NCBI GenBank assembly: GCA_015178975.1
Contig: WHVD01000025.1
Location: forward strand, 62,001 to 126,000
DNA: 64,000 bases
Direction of reading: 5' to 3'
Origin: Hysterangium stoloniferum
Lineage: Eukaryota; Basidiomycota; Agaricomycetes; Hysterangiales; Hysterangiaceae
In this document: piece after piece, positions 33,744-44,648 of the stretch
Layout of the letters: each line of letters opens with the position of its first letter
Position numbering within the stretch: position 1 is the first letter of the stretch
Notes under the pieces: generated by a model
Database searches by the model: none
What the model was told of the DNA's origin: nothing
The model's input: only the letters and a program-made list of their open reading frames with translations
Made by a program: the position numbers and the translations under genes

Positions 33744-34700
33744 TATTCCCCTCAGTCAGCTCTATTTTCTTTAATATTCATTAGATAAATCTACTGGGGC
33801 ACCAGCCAAAAAGCATGCCCAGTGTTCCAAACATCAAGTAATGACTGATGCTGGCTGGATACAGATCCCACACCAACATTGGGTCAAGAAACTGGTTGAC
33901 CTGACAGAAAGTCCTATGACCTGGCTGATTCCTATGGAAGGTGAATCCATAGGATATATTATTGATCTGACCAACAGTGCCAGCAACAAATCATGCCAAG
34001 GTATCCACATCCCACCTGCAGAGGCAATTGACAGGTGAGTTACACAATCTCTATAATCATCATGAATATCCAATCTCATTACTACAGTGCATTTGAATGT
34101 GATAAACAGATTGCAAGGGAACTTCAATTGGTATCAGAAAACTGCATCTTCAAGAATCATTGAAACACACTAACACACCATTTCATCTCAAATAATTGTG
34201 GGACTTCTCTACATATTGAACAAGGGGACAGAGCTGATCACATATGCAAGGAGGTCACTAATATTGAATTCAAATTAGCAGCAGCATTAGAAGAAAAGAA
34301 AATAGCCATAGAGAATGTGGATCAATTACAAACTGAGAAGAAACAAGCATTTGGTGGTAAGAAATTTGATCTCAAAGCTTCTGGGAGAGGCTTTCCAACA
34401 CTGGTTGTTGCAATATCCACTGCAAAGGAAAATTTCCCTTACCCATCCCTATCCTTACCCTCTTCATCATATCATCCCACATATGAGCCCTTCTACACAC
34501 CACTCCTCCTGAACTGGAGCCACCTCCATCTTCTTATAACATTCATTTATCTTACCTCCAATCTAGACTGTGCACCAATTCTGAGCCTATGTTTCCACCT
34601 GCCACCTGCCCTCCCATCCCAATCTTGGTTCTACCCAATAGCTGTTTTAATTTTTTTATTACTGTAATTATTTTAGTTCTTTTTAATATTTATTTAATTA
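33744..34700 (+). other. Unrecognised ORF pieces with a splice-like intron
   Basis: A reading from about 33786 (DKSTGAPAKKHAQCSKHQVM...PMTWLIPMEGESIGYII) ends in an AG/GTGAGT donor. The interval 34035-34087 (53 nt, ending TACTACAG) fits the intron size of the host genes here. The frame is kept into SAFECDKQIARELQLVSENC, then a stop near 34160. A further piece at 34190-34400 reads LAAALEEKKIAIENVDQLQTEKK, a short coiled coil. No family recognised. It may be a decayed host gene or repeat, and it is next to a Tc1 element and upstream of the Gypsy insertion. Confidence 0.35.
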
Positions 34701-35111
34701 TTCAAAAGGCCTTAAATGGACAGGGTGTTAAGTTTAAGACAAGAATACAAAAGGATAGAGTCTGTATATGTGGCTTGGTGAGTGAATAACTTTCACTGAG
34801 GTATATGACAAAAATTGTATCCTTTTATTTACTTTGTAATTGTTCAGGGGAGTCTTTAGGAGAGTAAAAAGGAGAAATTTAAATACTCGAAGTTTTGAGC
34901 TAATTGCATCATTAAAGGAGAGATATATAATTGAAGGAGTTAGTTCCTCCTTATGGCACCATAGTATATGCACATACACTTGTCATTGAGGATTCAATCC
35001 CGGTTTCAGTTTATGTGAAGACTTGTTATTATTAACACAGATGACTCGACTCTTACAAATTATGTGCAGCCTCCTTGAGAGCATATCTCATTTTATAACT
35101 TTCATGATATC
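34701..35111. other. No gene recognised
   Basis: AT-rich flank of the Gypsy element at 35112. No motifs seen. Confidence 0.4.
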
Positions 35112-35449
35112 TGTAATCCTGCCCATATTACCACCTTGATCCTGATGCTGATTCCTCTACTATTATCTCCCAATCATCCCCCCATTGCTAGACCACCCCA
35201 AATGAGATCTATCAATTACCTCTCCATCCTGATTCCTCCCCTGTCTCCCATCATTCCTCAAACCTTATTGCCACCACCCCATTATTAATTGTGGAGATAT
35301 TAGAACAATGGTAACCCCCCAAGAGGAGGATGGGATAGATACATACATAAAAAGACCAACTATTTCTCAGTATCTAGCCACCTTGCAAAAAACACAAGAA
35401 CATTGTTCTGTCTGCACCAACTGAGTGAGGTTGATCTAACAACCTTTCA
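35112..35449 (+). repeat. 5' LTR of element J
   Basis: TGTAATCCTGCCC to AACAACCTTTCA, 338 bp, paired with 43134-43467. Confidence 0.9.
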
Positions 35450-35485
35450 CTTTTTTTTTGACAATGACAAAGAAGATCAACCATC

Positions 35486-35677
35486 ATGTCTCACCTACCA
35501 TCAACACCCACACCACTGCTCACTCGCTCAGAGATGAGATGGAGACACCAAGTTGGACTACCTCCACTCGTTGACCCATTAATCAACACTGTACACAACT
35601 TAACCTCCTTCCCAGCACCTTCACAGAACGAACCCAATCCTTCAGACACAGATACAGACACAGATACCAAAACCTGA
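35486..35677 (+). pseudogene. Gag start of element J (fossil)
   Basis: Opens MSHLPSTPTPLLTRSEMRW soon after the 5' LTR, and is cut by LTR B copy 5. Assigned to gag by position. Confidence 0.5.
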
Positions 35678-35678
35678 G

Positions 35679-36974
35679 TGTGAGAGGTACTGGGAAATAC
35701 ACCCCGAAATATAGTCTGGATGAGCCCACACTATATTTCCATTATTATTTCTATTTTTCTCTCTATTTTATTATATGCATATATTTAGTTCGACGACCTA
35801 TGCACTCAGTACATAACTCTTGTGGGCACATATGCACCAGACTCATGTATTCTAGCACCTATAGTTAGAACTCAGACACTTTTTACCCCATAACCACAAC
35901 TTGCCCAGACACCCACTTAGTGTCCTGCAAGTTGTGATTGGGGTATTGTCTCAACCGTCACAGATGGGCCTTAACTATCAGTGTAAAGGGTCGAGTAGTT
36001 TACCACTCAATGTGCAATTGTTATCGACTAACAATAGTGCAAAGTACAATCAACTAGTAGTTATAGGTAGTCAAGATGTAGATTACGATTGACCTTTAAG
36101 GTATGATCGATAGATAATTACAAGAGCGGATCGACCTTACGGTGTGATCCGACTGTGTAGCTAGCTGGGCCGATGGCCAAGTAGATGAGAGAAAGTATAT
36201 ATTGCAAGAGAGAGAGAATATCCTAAGAAAGGGAGCTATGATGGATATTCTTACCACGTGAAGCAAGAACTTGAAGTTGAGTCGAATAGTAGTAACTAAC
36301 TTCGACTGTTACAGTGCGAAGTGTAGTTACTGCTGAACTGGGAAAAGAGATAGAGTGAAGGTTAGTTTTAGACAAGACCCTGAACCAGTACTTGCATGTG
36401 GAGGTGATGGTTGTTGGGGTTGAAAAGTGTCTAAGTTTCTTGCGTGTGACTACTACTGTGACATGCGCGTACTTCTTGTGGGCTAGAGCGCCCACAAGCA
36501 TACATGGACTCTTGAACTAATAAAAAGGGGTATGACCTGTATTTATGAGTGATAGAAAAGAAAAGAAAAATATAAAACATAAAGGAAATAATGGAATTAT
36601 AAAGCGGCTAAGGGGTAAGGCTTAGAGTCTTCAGTCACGCCTCCTATGTGACCTATCCTTCACAATCAGTGCAATCACAGTTTCAAACTATACTAGTCGA
36701 AACTAGATCTGTTATCTCGATCCGCGTGGACTACATCCGTGCTACTCTGTCTTATTCGACTCTCTTGTTATTTCCTTAACCACTAGAGCAGTCGCTCAGA
36801 ATTGCACTTCAAAGTCAATTCTCTTTCAGTCATCTTAGCTATCTATTCTACTTAAGATAGCTAATCCTTTCAACCATATTGAACTAGATAGTCAATACAT
36901 CGTGGTGTTGTACCTAAACGGTCAATATTCTTCGTATATACATGGAATGGTTAGAACTTCCACCACTCTTCACA
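35679..36974 (+). mobile_element. Solo LTR, family B (copy 5), split by LTR E
   Basis: TGTGAGAGGTACTGGG to CTCTTCACA, with perfect CTGAG duplications (35674-35678, 36975-36979). It is about 608 bp without the nested LTR E. Confidence 0.95.
35982..36664 (-). mobile_element. Solo LTR, family E, nested in LTR B
   Basis: 683 bp, perfect ATCAG duplications (35977-35981, 36665-36669). The third layer of a nest: element J, then LTR B, then LTR E. Confidence 0.95.
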
Positions 36975-36979
36975 CTGAG

Positions 36980-37800
36980 GAGCACACACCTACTCCTAGC
37001 ACATAAAACCCAGAACACCTCCTAGAGCCAACAACCTTAGAATGCCACAAGTAGAAATCACCACACCTATAGCTGAAATCAAAGTTGGCAAGCTTAAGGA
37101 ATGTCCCATGGAGGATATCTGAAAACTATTAAGTATACCAAATTCTAATATACTCTAAAGGTTATTTAAACATCTGGGATGTGATTCAAACATAATTCAG
37201 TTTTTAAAACTTTCAAAAAGTTTTAAACACTCTCATACATTACAAACTAAAGAATCTTTCTGGACATGAGTAGACAATAAAAAAATTAGTAATTTGAAAC
37301 ACTAATACTTTTAAAAAATAGATACCTTTAGATAGTCCATTCCATGCATATGTATATCATTGGTACCTCTAAATACATATGTATTACTTTGGAATGGATC
37401 TGTCAATCTGAACAGATTTCTACTTGATTCAACATACCCAGAATATATAGGGGTTTTACTCAATAAAGACAGCTGTGATATGACAAATTTCCAATAATAT
37501 TTTACATATTTTACATGGAAATAACTACATTACAACTTTTAAAAAACAAAGTACTAATAAAAGTATTAGTAGGCATCTGTAAAAGGAAGGAAATTATATA
37601 CAATGGAATTTGTTAAATCACTTGGGTTGTATAAGATGTAATATGGAGAACTATTTCTGATGGTTGTTTTTTGATGATATAATTGTTTCAGAATAGATAT
37701 CACTATTTAAAGATAGAGTTTTGTAAAAATAAGACTTTTATTAGTAAATATTTGAGATTATAGTAATTATAAACACCCTCCCATGCTAACTACAGGAAGA
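36980..37800. other. Gag-region scrap, then AT-rich insertion-like stretch
   Basis: 36980-37130 continues element J. About 37130-37790 is far more AT-rich than the flanking gag sequence and has no ORF. It contains a hairpin (TCCATTCCA at 37336 pairing with TGGAATGGA ending at 37398, with further pairing inside). It may be a small insertion, but I see no terminal repeats or duplication. Confidence 0.4.
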
Positions 37801-37835
37801 TACACACCCCTTGTATACCAAGGCTGGTCCACAGC

Positions 37836-38432
37836 TTGCTGGCGTTACATGAAGTTTGGAGAAAAAAACTGGACGAAATCATGAGCTATGTTGCAGATGC
37901 CATGATGGAACCAAGACTCATGGCCTGCTATCAAGGGGACCAAGCATGGATTGGTGCCCTCACCCTTGATCAATATCTGGAAGAACTTGCATCTATCACT
38001 CTTGAAAAAAACTGGGCACACCTCATCAGGGAAAAGATCCTCACAACTGCTCAAGGCAACTGGAAGTTCATAGACTGGAAGATTGAGATGGAGAATCTCA
38101 ATGTGATCCTCAACACCTCTGTGAAATCCTTCGCATTATCCACTGCAGCTCTAAAAATGCAGTTGGAAGCCAACCTGGACAAGACACTCAAATGCAACCT
38201 TCTCGTCAAGCCTGTCCTTTTAACAGAGTTTGCTGCCTGGGCAAATGAGGTGAAAGAACGAGATGAATGTGTCTATGAACAACAGGAAATTGTCCAAGAG
38301 CAGATCCTAGCCAATAATGCCACCCATCCCCTCCATCACAATGAGAGGAAGGATTTAGCTTCCAGACTCTCAAATCCTCCTCCTGTCACAACTGTCACAA
38401 GTCACAACATTGTCACAAACATTCAAAGGTAA
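37836..38432 (+). pseudogene. Gag central domain of element J (fossil)
   Basis: A 198-codon open stretch: DQAWIGALTLDQYLEELASI...NWAHLIREKILT...NVILNTSVKSFAL...DECVYEQQEIVQ. The helical, charged composition and position fit the capsid-like part of Gypsy gag. It ends shortly before LTR B copy 6. Confidence 0.7.
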
Positions 38433-38595
38433 TATTTGACAACTCTTCAACTCGATAAACCTGAACATTATTCAACAACATTGAATCTCTTTTGACATGT
38501 CTCATTTTGATGTCACAAATGATTTCATTATTAGATCATAATATAGTCATAACGATATGAAGAAAAGCATAAAAGGGCCATGAAAGGAGTGAGGG

Positions 38596-39201
38596 TGTGA
38601 AGAGTGGTGGAAGTTCTAACCGTTCTATATATGAAGAATATCGACCGTTTAGGCATGACACGACAATGTATTGACTATCTAGTTCAATACGGTTGAGAGA
38701 ATTAGCTATCTTACATAAGTAGAATAGAAAGCTAAGACGAATAAAAGAGAATTGACTATGAAGTACAATTCTAAGTGACTGCTCAAGTGTTTGAGGAAAT
38801 AACGAGAGAGTCAGATAAATGGAGTAGCACAGATATAGTCCATATGGATTGAGAAAACAGTTCAAGTTTCGACTAGTATAGTTTGAAACTCTGATTGCAC
38901 TGGTAGTTAAAGACTGTCTGTGATGGTCGAGATGATACCCCAATCACAACTTACAGGACACTAAGTGGGTGTCTGGGTAAGTCGTGGTTACAGGGTAAAA
39001 AGTGTCTGAGTTCTAACTACCGGTGCTAGAATACATAGGTCTGGCACATATGTGCCCACAAGAGTCAATGTACCGAATGCATAGGTCGTCAAACTAAATA
39101 TATACATATAATAAAATAGAGAGAAAATAGAAATAATAATGGAAATATAGTATGGGCTCATCCAGACTATATTTCGGAGTATATTTCACAGTACCTCTCA
39201 C
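38596..39201 (-). mobile_element. Solo LTR, family B (copy 6)
   Basis: 606 bp in reverse, perfect GAGGG duplications (38591-38595, 39202-39206). Confidence 0.95.
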
Positions 39202-39439
39202 AGAGGGAAGTCAGTCGAAATATCTGTATAATTAGTGTCATATTAATAATCAAATCTTACTTGTCATAACTTCTTCAACAACACTTCCGTGAGTCCTCGC
39301 GACTGGTAATAGCCTCTTACTTCATCAACAGGGCAAATATATACTTCATTGAATGAGGCTTTCAAGTTTGATCAATAGAATATTATTCAACTTTATTGAA
39401 GAATAATTGATTCGTGACACCTCCCAGCTCCTCTACCAA

Positions 39440-39800
39440 AATGATGGGGACCAAACTTCCCAGGCTGACTGATGAAGAACAAAAGCTCCTCCAGGACCAT
39501 GAAGGATGCACATGTTGTCACACCTTTTATGCTGGCCATCATTCCAATTTGTGCCCTATGAAAGTAAACAATTCCTGACTAGATGCCACAATGTATAAAA
39601 CACTCACTATATCGATGGCCTGTGTGGCTGCACCTCATGTCACAGCTGGCATGGCTAACATCAAAGAATGTATAGATGAGGACACTGACACATGTCATCT
39701 CCTCTTCTGAAACACCACACCCCTTTACTGTCCCACACCTCCACACACCAGTAGAGCTAATGGGACCCTTAATTTCTGAATTCCCCCTCTCAATCAAAGC
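39440..39800 (+). pseudogene. Gag zinc knuckle of element J (fossil)
   Basis: Reads LTDEEQKLLQDHEGCTCCHTF followed by AGHHSNLCP, a CCHC-type nucleic-acid-binding knuckle expected at the gag C-terminus. The following stretch up to LTR B copy 7 is not recognisable. Confidence 0.65.
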
Positions 39801-39808
39801 CCTCATTG

Positions 39809-40445
39809 TGTGAGAGGTACGGCGAAATATACTCCAGAAATATAGTCTGGATGAGCTCATACTATATTTCCATTATTTTTCCTATTTTTTCTCTATTTTA
39901 TTATACACATATAATTAGTTTGACAACCTATGCATTTGGTACATTGACTCTTGTGGGCACATACATGCCAGACTTATGTATTCTAGCACCAGTAGTTAGA
40001 ACTCAGACACTTTTTACTCGCAGCCACAACTTACCCAGACACCCAGTTAGTGTCCTGTAAGTTGTGATTGGGGTGTCATCTCGACCATCACAGATGGGCT
40101 TTAACTACTAGTGCAATCAGAGCTTCAAACTATACTAGTCGAAACTCAAACCATTATCTCAATCTGCACAGACTACATCTGCACTACTCTGTTATTTGAC
40201 TCTCTCGTTATTCTCTTCAACACTCGAGCAGTCATTCAGAATCATACTTTACAGTCGATTCTCCTTTATTCATTTTAGCTCTCTATTCTACTTTAGATAG
40301 CTAATTCACTCGACTGTATTGAACTAAACAGTCAATATGTGTTCGGTCTGTATTAGACTTAGATAGTCAATACATTGTCGTGTCGTACCTAAACGGTCGA
40401 TATTCTTTGTATATAGAATGGTTAGAACTTCCACCACTCTTCACA
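39809..40445 (+). mobile_element. Solo LTR, family B (copy 7)
   Basis: 637 bp, perfect CATTG duplications (39804-39808, 40446-40450). Confidence 0.95.
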
Positions 40446-40465
40446 CATTGACATAGGATACCCTT

Positions 40466-41096
40466 TGTGAGAGGTATGGCGAAATACACTCAGGAAATAT
40501 AGTCGGATGTGCTCTTACTATATTTCCTTTATTATTTCTATTTTCTCTCTTTTATTATACCTATAATTAGTTCGACGACCTATGTATGCGGTACATCGAC
40601 TCTTGTGGGCGCACACACACCAGACTTATGTATTCTAGCGCCGGTAGTTTAGAACTCAGACACTTTTTACACCGCAACCACGACTTACCCAGACACCCGT
40701 TAGTGTCCTGTAAGTTGTGATTGGTGTATCGTCTCGACCGTCACAGATGGGCTTTAGCTACTCATTCAAACTGAGTTTCAAACTGTATCAGTCGAAACTC
40801 AATCCCTATCTCAACTCGCGTGGACTACATCCACGCTACTCTATTATTCGACTCTCTAACTACTCTACTTGCACTCGAGCAGTTATCCAGAATCGCACTT
40901 AACCAGTCGATTCTGCTTATTCGTTCTAGCTATCTACCTTACTTTAGATAGCTATTTCTCTCTACCGTATTGAACTACATAGTCAATACGTGTTCAGTCC
41001 ATATTAGACTTAGACAGTCAATACATAGTGGTATCGTACTTCAATGGTCGATATTCTTCGTATATAGAACGGTTAGAACTTCTACCACTCTTCACA
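40466..41096 (+). mobile_element. Solo LTR, family B (copy 8)
   Basis: 631 bp, perfect CCCTT duplications (40461-40465, 41097-41101). It lies only 20 bp from copy 7 in the same orientation, but its separate duplication shows an independent insertion. Confidence 0.95.
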
Positions 41097-41378
41097 CCCT
41101 TCTACAGTGATTCGCAACACTCTAGCCTCACAAATTGGGCCTCCATCAGTTTCCACTCCCCAGAGAGGAAGACAATTTATCATCATTATTGGATACACCA
41201 TTGAGTTGTAGAGAGTTTGTGAAATTAAAGATTACATCAGGGAATGGAATGTGGTGGTCGGGAGTTTTTAAGGCTAAAATAAATATCAGACTACCAGTAC
41301 CACTCATTCTCAGGATGTCATTTCTCTCACCCCACCACATTAATTGACACTATGATGCGCACTGCACATAATAAATGA

Positions 41379-43133
41379 GTGGGTTATGACATTGTCAATC
41401 CAAAAATCCTCAATCAGGACACAAGGACCACACACATATCTGAACAAACAACCAAAAAACAACCATCTACACTGAGCACAAACTATGACACTTCAGAGCC
41501 ACCACTAGCAGGGTATCTGTTACCAGCTCCCATAATGGCAGCAGTACGAGAGCAAATTGAGACACTCACACTCCAAGACAAGTTAACCAAGAAAGATTCA
41601 GAATTCAAACACACCTTTGCTGATTGCTTTCCACTATGTTTACCTGATACTGCTGACTTACCTACACACATATACCATCACATCCGGCTCAAGGACCCCA
41701 TCAAGGTCACCACTGGATGAGGCTATTCTGCCCCCAAAAAGTTTTACAACTTGTGGAAACTCCTTCTTGAGGACCATTTGGCAGCTGGATGAATAAGGCC
41801 ATGTGTCACCCGCTTTCAGATGTCCCTAAATATCGTAATGGAGTACCTGTATTTGACATTCCACCATGCTGGGTCAATGACTACCATGAATTAAATAAAA
41901 ACACGGTACAAGACAACTACCCACTCCCCCAGGTTGATGATACAGTATCCTTGCAGACTGTGGTCAAGGCACAATTTTTGGGAAGCTAGACATGACAAGC
42001 TCCTTCTTCCAAACCAGAGTACACCCAGATGACATCCATTTTACTGCCATCTGTACCCCTTGGGGCCTCTATGAGTGGATCATCATGCCCATGGGTGGGT
42101 GTAATGCCCCATCCACACATCAGTGGCGCATGACAGATGCCATGTGACATCTCCTGGGCAAGATATGCCACATCTACCTAGATGACATCATTGTTTGGTC
42201 AAAAAACCTGGAGGAACATGAGTGGAATGTAGCTGCTGTTTTAGAAGCACTCCACATTGCTCACCTCTATTGTAACCCAGACAAGTCCATGCTATTCACA
42301 ACAGACATTTCATTTCTCAGGCATCACATATCTGCCACTGGAATACGCCCAGATGCCCACAAGACTGAGCATATCATCAATTGGCCCCAACCGACTATGG
42401 GAACCAATGTCTGGGGTTTCTTGGGGCTCACCAGATATGTTTCTGCATTCTTCCCAGCCTTGGCAGAATACACAAGTGTACTCACCCCACTCACCACCAA
42501 AGAGAGTGACCATCACTTCCCCAGGTGGACCCCCAAACATCAACATGCCTTCAAGGCCGTCAGGAAATTGGCTACCAGTGCTGACTGCCTTACCATCATC
42601 AATTATGAAGATCCCACCAGCAAGATTTTCCTGACCACCGATGCCAGTGATAGGCATACATTTGCTGTCCTTAGCTTTGGGAAGGACTGGGTGACTGCCC
42701 AACCAGTCGCTTACAACTCCTACCAACTCAAACAGGCCGAGCAGAACTACCCAGTGCACAAGAAGGAGCTGTTAGCAATTATCAAAGCACTCAAGAAATG
42801 GCCCACTAGCCTTTTGGGATGCCACTTTGAAATCTACACTGATCACTGAACTTTGGAATACTTCCACTCCCAGAAGGACATGTCCTGCCAACAAATGCGT
42901 TGGTCCATGTACCCTGCCGATTTTGACTTTGAAATTATATATATTCGAGGTGAGGACAACACAGTTGCTGATGCATTGTCCTGCATGCCCAATGTTAACC
43001 CAGATGCCATGCATTGGACCATGATGAATGGCTCCCCTGCAAGGCCCTTGAAGACACTGCAGCATTGGACATCTGGGAAAATAAAAATGGAATGGAGATT
43101 TAACATGACTGAATTTTTCAGAATGGGGAGGAG
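41379..43133 (+). pseudogene. Reverse transcriptase and RNase H of element J (fossil)
   Basis: The pol region contains a reverse transcriptase (finger region HIRLKDP, about 41680; palm motif IYLDDIIVW, 42172-42198; FLGLTRYVSAFFPAL, about 42420-42465). An RNase H of the Gypsy type follows (FLTTDASDRHTFAVLSF, about 42626-42680; ADALSCMP, about 42970-42990). The interior ends within about 150 bp of RNase H, leaving no room for an integrase. It is broken in several places. Confidence 0.88.
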
Positions 43134-43467
43134 TGTAATCCTGCCTGTATTACCACCTTGATCCTGATGCCGATTCCTCTATTATTACCTCCCAATCATC
43201 CCCCCATTGCTAGACCAACCCAAATGAGATCTATCAATTACCTCTCCATCCCGATTCCTCCCCTGTCTCCCATCTTCCTCAAACCTTATTGCCACCCCAT
43301 TATTAATTGCAGAGATATTAGACCAATGGTAACCCCCCAAGAGAAGGATGGGGTAGATACATAAAAAGACTGACTACTTCTCGGTATCTAGCTAGCCACC
43401 TTGTGAAAAACACAAGAACATTGTCCTGTCTGGACTAACTGAGTGAGGTTAATCTAACAACCTTTCA
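43134..43467 (+). repeat. 3' LTR of element J
   Basis: 334 bp, TGTAATCCTGCC to AACAACCTTTCA, directly after the polypurine tract. Confidence 0.9.
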
Positions 43468-44648
43468 ATACCCTTCATGTGCTCTGCACCTGGATCTTTA
43501 GGTAAGCATATGTTGTGTGACTTTTTCTAAATTTAAATTTTTATCTGGTTATCCTACACTATGCTGACTGCATCAGCCATATGTATGCTGCCTATACTTG
43601 TATGATAATCCAGTGGCTCTTTGAAGACACAGCTTTTCTGTCTTCCCTCTCCTCATCCTGGCAGGATCCTTCAACCACGTTCTTTAGGTGACGTTCGTAA
43701 TATGTTCACTCCTGGTCCTCTGTGCCTCCACTCCATTCTTCTATTGGGCTCACTCATGTCCCCATCAGCATGTTTTGTGCAATGGAGCCTGCGGCCCCTG
43801 GATTCGCTTCCACCGGGGGTCCGTTCACCCAAACACGGACAGAGACAAAGAAAAATAGTACGTACTATTTCGATCGACTAAGGTGGGGTTATTCTTCGCA
43901 TTGGCCGTTGTGTGACTTAGACACTCTATTCTTTCACTCACGCCTATAAACGAGAAAATGGGAAAACGCACCAACCCTCAACCCTGAGAAAGCTTTCCGT
44001 GGCCTAGCAGCCACCAAAAAAATGAAATAAAACCTGGCTGTAGACATCCCAACAAGCCTACCGTGGGGGACGAGAACTCGTTTGACACCCATGCGGCATT
44101 ATGTAAACTTCAGTGTAGCTGCGTGAGACTCTGCCATGGTTTTGGCCCTCTACAATTCCTTTGGCCCAGTGACCCGATCTTTTTTCCGTCAATGAAGCAT
44201 TCGTCGACACCTTTTATGATTGACCTCACCCCAGCTAACCTATTCCCCAGAGGAACCGATCCATTGTATCATAGTGCCAGTAAGTCGTGGCCGAAACAAT
44301 GTAGTAACGAAAAGCTGGAAACGGCCCCTCCCTGCTGGTTGGAGACACAAATCACTTTTGCAATCTTAACTTAATAATTGTACAGCTTGTTGTTATGGTT
44401 AGTGGCAGAGGATGGAATACATGGATGCATTTACCAAGACTGGTGGACCATAATCACACGGGTGCTTCAAGCATCTTTATCGAGCTTCTCTCTCTGCCAC
44501 TCTTAGGTCATAAAAATTCGTGAGAGAATGCAGTCCTTTTATGGCGTCTGTGCTCAGTTCAGATTATTGTAATTTCGGTGGTTTATTACGTAACGTGGAA
44601 GCTCGGTTTACAAAGATCACCGCTTCCACGGTCTTCTCCTGACCCACC
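43468..44648. other. Intergenic, possible host exon debris
   Basis: Nothing recognised. An ATG at 43781 opens MEPAAPGFASTGGPFTQTR, followed by a GTACGT...CGACTAAG...TTAG interval that could be an intron (about 43858-43920), but the downstream reading is not convincing. 44060-44640 is presumably the promoter side of the dehydrogenase gene. Confidence 0.35.

Larger units (their letters stand above)
35112..43467 (+). mobile_element. Ty3/Gypsy element J with both LTRs (fossil)
   Basis: Flanked by LTRs 35112-35449 and 43134-43467 and by ATATC / ATACC, a 5-bp target duplication with one change. A polypurine-like tract (AATGGGGAGGAG) precedes the 3' LTR. By eye the LTRs differ at about 25 sites plus four small indels over ~334 bp (about 92% identical), so it is of moderate age. 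Parts in order: gag pieces, a zinc knuckle, a possible protease region, reverse transcriptase and RNase H. No integrase is seen before the 3' LTR. Four solo LTR B insertions, one holding LTR E, lie within it. It is broken in many places. Confidence 0.9.

Noticed and set aside
34987-35005. B-box-like GGATTGAATCC on the reverse strand
   Set aside because: No A box or tRNA-like fold upstream of it.
43781-43960. Possible first exon of a host gene (MEPAAPGFASTG...)
   Set aside because: The candidate intron does not lead to a convincing second exon, so I list it only as debris.
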